Assembly: GCF_018101125.2 (NCBI RefSeq)
Contig: NZ_JAELVF020000001.1
Span: forward strand, 1,083,887-1,142,246
Reading direction: 5' to 3'
Length of the DNA: 58,360 bases
DNA from: Streptomyces tardus
Lineage (GTDB): Bacteria; Actinomycetota; Actinomycetes; Streptomycetales; Streptomycetaceae
The translations under genes and the position numbers were made by a program. Shown in pieces: positions 54,253 through 58,360 of the stretch. Numbering within the stretch: the stretch's first letter is position 1; each line of letters opens with the position of its first letter. The notes below the pieces were generated by a model, which saw only the letters and a program-made list of their open reading frames with translations, was not told the origin of the DNA and did no database searches.

Positions 54253-54993
54253 GTGAGCGAACCCGCCCGGCATGTGCGCACCCTGGTGGTCACCGCTGTT
54301 CCGCAGGAGCGGGACGCGGTGGCCGCGGGTTGTGCCCCGGAACGGTTCGAGGTCGTCGCCGGCGGCGTCGGCCCCGCGGCAGCCGCGGCGGCCACCGCAC
54401 GGGAGTTGACCCGTGCCGAGCTGGCCGGACGGCCGTACGGCCTGGTCGTCTCGGCGGGAATCTGCGGCGGGTTCGCTCCGGTCACCGAGGGGCCGGTGGT
54501 GGCCTCCGCGATCGTCGCCGCCGATCTGGGCGCCGAGAACCCGGGCACCGAGGGCGGGTTCACCCCGGTCGAGGGGCTCGGCTTCGGCACCGGCTCGTAC
54601 CCCGTACCGCTCCCCCTGGCACGCGCCGTCGCCGACGTCTGCGGCGCTGCGTTCGGCCCGCTGCTCACCGTCTCCACCGTGACTGGCAGCGCCGAACGGG
54701 CCCGGACGCTGGCCGCACGCCACCCGGGCGCGGTCGGAGAGGCCATGGAGGGCTTCGGCGTCGCCGAGGCAGCCGCCCTCCTCGCACTGCCGGTGCTGGA
54801 GATCCGTACGGTCTCCAACCCGGTCGGCCCCCGCGACCGCGGCGGCTGGCGCATCCGCGAGGCGCTCGACGGACTCACCGCGGTCTTCGCCGACTCCGCG
54901 CCGCTGCTCGGCAGTTGGACGGGCCCGACGCCGGACCTTCCGGGCCCCGGCGACCACGGAGCACACCGCAAGGACGAGTTGGAGGGACCATGA
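54253..54993 (+). CDS. mqnB: Futalosine hydrolase
   Basis: 246-aa enzyme of the futalosine menaquinone pathway, releasing hypoxanthine from futalosine to give dehypoxanthine futalosine. The nucleosidase fold shows VVTAVPQERDAVAAG at the start, SAGICGGFAPVTEGPV, and the base/ribose-binding segment GEAMEGFGVAEAAALLALPV. GTG start. The stop overlaps mqnD by 4 bp. Streptomyces makes menaquinone by this route, so the gene is expected to be essential. Confidence 0.93.
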   Translation: MSEPARHVRTLVVTAVPQERDAVAAGCAPERFEVVAGGVGPAAAAAATARELTRAELAGRPYGLVVSAGICGGFAPVTEGPVVASAIVAADLGAENPGTEGGFTPVEGLGFGTGSYPVPLPLARAVADVCGAAFGPLLTVSTVTGSAERARTLAARHPGAVGEAMEGFGVAEAAALLALPVLEIRTVSNPVGPRDRGGWRIREALDGLTAVFADSAPLLGSWTGPTPDLPGPGDHGAHRKDELEGP

Positions 54994-55880
54994 CGCACTC
55001 CGTCGGACCGCACGACGACCGCACGGTGCGGATCGCCTACTCCCCCTGCCCCAACGACACCTTCGTCTTCCACGCCTGGGCGCACGGGCTGGTGCCCGAC
55101 GCGCCGCCGCTGGACGTACGGTTCGCCGACGTCGACGTCACCAACTCCCTCGCGGAGCAGGGCGACCGGTGCCCGCAGGATGTGCTCAAGGTGTCGTACG
55201 CGGCGCTGCCCTGGCTGCTGGAGGACTTCGCGCTGCTCCCCTGCGGCGGCGCGCTCGGCCGCGGCTGCGGCCCGCTCGTGCTGGGCCGGGAACCCGGTGA
55301 CGGCAGCGGGCTGACGGGCCGTACGGTCGCGGTGCCCGGCGAGCGCTCGACCGCGTACCTGCTCTTCCGGCTCTGGGCCGCGGAGAAGGTGCCCGGCGGC
55401 GTCGGCCGGGTGGTCGTACTGCCGTTCCACGAGATCATGCCCGCGGTGCGCGAGGGCCGGGTGGACGCCGGACTGGTGATCCACGAGGCCCGCTTCACCT
55501 ACCGGGAGTACGGGCTGCACCAGCTCGCCGACATGGGCGAGCACTGGGAGTCGAGCACCGGACTGCCCATCCCGCTCGGCGCGATCATCGCCAAACGCTC
55601 GCTCGGCGAGGAACGGCTGGCCGCGCTCGCCGAGGCGGCCCGCACCTCGGTGCGGATGGCGTGGCTGGATCCCGAGGCGTCCGCGGGGTACGTACGGGCG
55701 CATGCACAGGAACTCGCGCCCGAGGTCGCACAGCAGCACATCGGCCTCTATGTGAACGAGTTCACCGCGGACCTCGGGGAGAGCGGATACGCCGCGGTGC
55801 GCGGGCTGTTGACCCGGGCGGCGGCGGAGGGTCTCGTACCGTCGCTGCCGCCGGACGCGCTGCGGGCGCCCGGCGCGTAA
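54990..55880 (+). CDS. mqnD: 1,4-dihydroxy-6-naphthoate synthase
   Basis: 296-aa enzyme acting later in the same pathway, turning cyclic dehypoxanthine futalosine into 1,4-dihydroxy-6-naphthoate. The periplasmic-binding-protein-like fold has IAYSPCPNDTFVFHAWAHG at the start, VLKVSYAALPWLL, GRGCGPLVLGR and GLVIHEARFTYREYGL, which are family hallmarks. ATG start with GGAGGG and a 4-bp overlap with mqnB. The other pathway genes are not in this window. Confidence 0.94.
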   Translation: MTHSVGPHDDRTVRIAYSPCPNDTFVFHAWAHGLVPDAPPLDVRFADVDVTNSLAEQGDRCPQDVLKVSYAALPWLLEDFALLPCGGALGRGCGPLVLGREPGDGSGLTGRTVAVPGERSTAYLLFRLWAAEKVPGGVGRVVVLPFHEIMPAVREGRVDAGLVIHEARFTYREYGLHQLADMGEHWESSTGLPIPLGAIIAKRSLGEERLAALAEAARTSVRMAWLDPEASAGYVRAHAQELAPEVAQQHIGLYVNEFTADLGESGYAAVRGLLTRAAAEGLVPSLPPDALRAPGA

Positions 55881-56025
55881 CGCCGAACGCCCGTCTCTCG
55901 CGAAGCGGCCTCGTGGAGCGGTGCGGACTCACCGAGCTGTGCGAATGTGCGGACCGACCGGTGCGGAGGAGTGGTGCGGTGCGGATGGAGGGAGCGGCGT
56001 CGGGCCGGGTGGATGCGGCCGGGTC

Positions 56026-56409
56026 TCAGACGTCCAGCTGGTCGGCGACCGCGCGGAGCATCCCGGCGATCTTCTGGCCGTGTGCCCGCTCCGGGTAGCG
56101 ACCGCGCTCCAACTGCTGGGAGACGCCGTCCAGAAGGGTCGTCAGATCCTGCACGATGGAGGCCAGTTCGTCCGGCTTGCGCCGCTGGGCGACGGCCAAC
56201 GAGGGCGCGGGATCCAACAGCGTCAGCGACAACGCCTGATCACCGCGCTGCCCGGCCACGACACCGAACTCCACGCGCTGGCCGGGCTTCAGCGACTCGA
56301 CCCCGCTCGGCAGCACCGACGAGTGCACGAAGACGTCCGCGCCGTCGTCACGAGAGAGGAAGCCGAAGCCCTTCTCGGTGTTGAACCACTTGACCTTGCC
56401 GGTAGGCAC
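56026..56409 (-). CDS. Cold-shock-domain protein with C-terminal extension
   Basis: 127 aa. Residues 1-67 are a cold-shock domain with both RNA-binding motifs (GKVKWFNTEKGFGFL and DVFVHSSVL). The remaining 60 residues form a helical extension (ASIVQDLTTLLDGVSQQLER ... MLRAVADQLDV) absent from the usual 67-aa CspA type. Start is a GTG. It converges on mqnD. Confidence 0.92.
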   Translation of the reverse strand: MPTGKVKWFNTEKGFGFLSRDDGADVFVHSSVLPSGVESLKPGQRVEFGVVAGQRGDQALSLTLLDPAPSLAVAQRRKPDELASIVQDLTTLLDGVSQQLERGRYPERAHGQKIAGMLRAVADQLDV

Positions 56410-56596
56410 GTCTGTCCTCGCCCCTGAATCGTCCGGAAAGCCGGGGCGCCTCGTCGCGACCCGGCCGTGGAAACCTGCCGATGAATACCCTGAAGAGCAG
56501 TAGAGCGGGTCCGGGACCCGCTGTCACCAAGATTAATCTCCCTGTGGCGGCCGGCAAGATCCCCCAGCCCGTTCTTCCTCGTACTTGCACCCGGCC

Positions 56597-56602
56597 TACC
56601 CT
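56597..56602 (+). promoter_or_regulatory. -10 box of the small membrane protein gene (leaderless)
   Basis: TACCCT, 6 nt before the GTG at 56609. Confidence 0.5.
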
Positions 56603-56608
56603 GGCGGG

Positions 56609-56929
56609 GTGAGTACTACACCAGTGTCCGGGGGCACGCCCCCGCTGTCAGCCGAATCGTCCACTCCGCCGCAGGTCACGTCCGCTGCCGCGGAGCGTGG
56701 GCGCCAGCCGGGCGATCTGCTGGTGCGGATCGGCGGGATCGTGTTCGTCGTGGGTGCGGTGGCGACGTTGATCACCTTCGTGCCGTTCTTCCTCGGCACC
56801 GACCCGTTCCCGGCCGCCGCCTACGTCGTCTCGATGCTGATGGGGGTCGGCTTCGCACTCGCCGGCGCAGGCCTGGGCCGCTCGATGGCCGTGCAGCGCC
56901 GCCGCACCAGGGCGGCCTCGGCCGGCTAG
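56609..56929 (+). CDS. Small two-helix membrane protein
   Basis: 106 aa: a Ser/Thr/Pro-rich N terminus of about 40 residues, two membrane helices (GDLLVRIGGIVFVVGAVATL and AAYVVSMLMGVGFALAGAGL) and a basic C terminus. No named family; conserved in gene order in streptomycetes as far as I recall. The GTG at 56609 is favoured by the TACCCT-N6 spacing. Confidence 0.7.
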   Translation: MSTTPVSGGTPPLSAESSTPPQVTSAAAERGRQPGDLLVRIGGIVFVVGAVATLITFVPFFLGTDPFPAAAYVVSMLMGVGFALAGAGLGRSMAVQRRRTRAASAG

Positions 56930-57029
56930 CGAGCCCCGGCCGGTCGCTGTCGGCGGTCGACTGCCCTCGAGCCGACCGCCCACGCGTCGAGCCGGTCCGG
57001 TGACCATTACCGGTCGGGTCGGCTGTCGG

Positions 57030-57707
57030 TCAGGACCGGTAGTCGGCCCACCACTGGGCGAACGCCCGCAGATCCGGCAGTACGACGTCCGCACCCGCCG
57101 CGCGCAGCTCGTCCGCGTCGCACGGGCCGGTCGTGACGCCGACCGCCAGTGCGCCCGCGGTCCTGGCACCGCGCATGTCCCCGAGGTGGTCGCCGACGTA
57201 GACGGCGGCGCCGTACTCGCGCAGCGCCACGGCCTTGGCCTCCGCCCACAGCGAGCCGACCACCAGATCCGGGCGCAGGCCGAGATGGTCCAGATGCAGC
57301 CGGGCGTGCGGCTCGTTCTTCGCCGTCACCACCATCGCTCGCCCGCCGTCGGCCGCCAGCGCCGCCAACGCCTCACGGGCACCCGGCATCGGCAGCGTCG
57401 GCGCGATCGCGTGGTCCGGGTAGAGCGCCCGGTAGCGGTCGGCCCGCGCCGTCACCTCCTCGGCGGGGAACCAGTGCGCCAACTCCGCCTCCAGCGGCGG
57501 CCCGAGACGGCTGACCGCCAGATCGCAGTCGATGTGCGTGCCGGTCTCCCGGACCAGCAGTTCGTACACCGCTCTGATGCCCGGGCGGGAGTCGATCAGC
57601 GTCATGTCGAGGTCGAACCCGACGGTCACGGGCTGCGTCGACGAGGTGTCGTGCGCCGCCTTCGGGGCGTGCGCCGGCTGGGCGGAAGGTATCGGCATAG
57701 GCACCAT
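57030..57707 (-). CDS. HAD-family phosphatase
   Basis: 225-aa soluble hydrolase of the HAD superfamily. Motif I TVGFDLDMTLIDSRPG (nucleophile and acid Asp), motif II VVTAKNEPHA, motif III Lys in AEAKAVALREYG and motif IV YVGDHLGDMRGA. The cap insertion between motifs I and II resembles phosphoglycolate-phosphatase-like enzymes. Starts at 57707 and 57698 are both possible. Substrate unknown. Confidence 0.88.
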   Translation of the reverse strand: MVPMPIPSAQPAHAPKAAHDTSSTQPVTVGFDLDMTLIDSRPGIRAVYELLVRETGTHIDCDLAVSRLGPPLEAELAHWFPAEEVTARADRYRALYPDHAIAPTLPMPGAREALAALAADGGRAMVVTAKNEPHARLHLDHLGLRPDLVVGSLWAEAKAVALREYGAAVYVGDHLGDMRGARTAGALAVGVTTGPCDADELRAAGADVVLPDLRAFAQWWADYRS

Positions 57708-57906
57708 TGTGCCGGTGCGCGGCGCCGGGTCGCGAGGCCGACCGAGCCCGTCCGACGCCCGTCCCGGGCCCGCTTCCCGGGCTGGCGGCACGGGGCCGCC
57801 GGCACGGGGCTGGCGGCACGGGGCCGCCGGCATCGGGCTGCCGGACGCGGGCGCGGACTGCGGCGTCGAGCCGGGCACTGTCAGTGGCGGGCGGCAGTAT
57901 GACCGC

Positions 57907-58360
57907 ATGGACACCGAGACGCGCATCACCATCTGGCGGAGCATTCTCGCCGACCCGCAGAAGTCCTGGGTGCTGTACGAGAACGGCACCTGTGTGGTCC
58001 TGCCGTCCCCGGGTGGGGATCCCGGCGCCGAAGCCACCGCGGTGCTGCGGGAGTTCGGCCCGGTGCACCCGGGTTCGCCCGCGGGGGACTTCGGGGTGCT
58101 CGAGGTCCGGGAGGCGGACGGCTGGGTGGTCACCGGCCGGCACCCCGATGTGCTGACTCATGTCGCCACCGCCGAAGTGCCGGCAAACGTACCGGAGTCC
58201 GATTTCGCGGTGGGGCTGTGCGGGAGGGCGAAGCGGGACCAGGACGCCGTGGAGCTGCGCATCGTGCACGTCGAGGACGGGCGGCGCCGCGCCGGCCGCG
58301 AGGCCGAGGAGGCCGACGAGGCCCCTGGGGAAAGCGGTGGCGGGAGCCGCGGGGAGATAC
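57907..58360 (+). CDS. Hypothetical protein, cut by the window edge
   Basis: At least 151 codons, open to the last base. It begins MDTETRITIWRSILADPQKS and contains VLYENGTCVVLPSPGG, VLEVREADGWVVTG and AVGLCGRAKRDQDAVELRIV; the end seen is Glu/Gly/Arg-rich. No family recognised. CAGTAT lies 6 nt before the ATG, so the mRNA may be leaderless. Confidence 0.75.
   Translation, partial: MDTETRITIWRSILADPQKSWVLYENGTCVVLPSPGGDPGAEATAVLREFGPVHPGSPAGDFGVLEVREADGWVVTGRHPDVLTHVATAEVPANVPESDFAVGLCGRAKRDQDAVELRIVHVEDGRRRAGREAEEADEAPGESGGGSRGEI

Overview
The window is high-GC actinobacterial DNA, almost certainly from Streptomyces or a close relative. The signs are GTG/TTG starts, many candidate leaderless promoters, XRE/DUF397 modules, Tat-exported enzymes, futalosine-pathway menaquinone genes (mqnB-mqnD), a DUF3027 gene, an SGAP-type aminopeptidase and an actinobacterial-style IS5-family element. 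No rRNA, tRNA, CRISPR or phage was seen. The last gene runs off the right edge.

Layout. (1) 258-6809: a CitA/CitB-like two-component pair, then two tandem NarL-type histidine kinases whose transmitter halves are a 626-bp near-perfect direct repeat with foreign codon usage, then a LuxR-type regulator. (2) 7084-11386: 2-oxoacid:ferredoxin oxidoreductase korAB and a RarD-like permease. (3) 11367-16160: a Tat-exported DUF4185 protein, a macrolide-type glycosyltransferase behind a tiny leader ORF and strong hairpins, an IS5-family element carrying a passenger gene, and a low-GC secreted protein. (4) 16183-19886: a three-gene ABC-type export operon and a secreted M28 aminopeptidase. (5) 20213-26505: a probable N-acetylgalactosamine/tagatose catabolic locus (GH109 glycosidase, DeoR regulator, SIS isomerase, PfkB kinase, class II aldolase). 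(6) 26671-31655: a secreted SH3-like protein, two VOC proteins, DUF7848, XRE-DUF397, a frameshifted NTF2-like gene and an orphan DUF397. (7) 31753-42377: a DUF2530/P-type ATPase fusion, NCS2 purine permease, RHH and MarR regulators, MFS exporter, a 29-aa membrane peptide, aldo/keto reductase with a MerR-type promoter, SGNH hydrolase and a membrane-anchored propeller-like protein. (8) 42418-46077: TetR regulator divergent from a DrrAB-type drug exporter, and an F420-type PPOX protein. (9) 46309-58360: serC, a 1060-aa sacsin/HSP90-like ATPase, DUF3027, MFS, DUF2771 lipoprotein, mqnB-mqnD, a long cold-shock protein, small membrane protein, HAD phosphatase and an incomplete hypothetical gene.

Two stretches (25089-25884 and 27473-27997) are mosaics of inverted copies of their own neighbours, joined at 7-10 bp microhomologies and folding back at natural palindromes. 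They remove the native stop of the PfkB gene and the native start of the aldolase. They are most simply explained as mis-filled assembly gaps, but could be real template-switch rearrangements.

The most interesting candidates biologically are the converted kinase cassette, the attenuator-like leader of the glycosyltransferase, the IS with a passenger gene, and the DUF2530-ATPase fusion.
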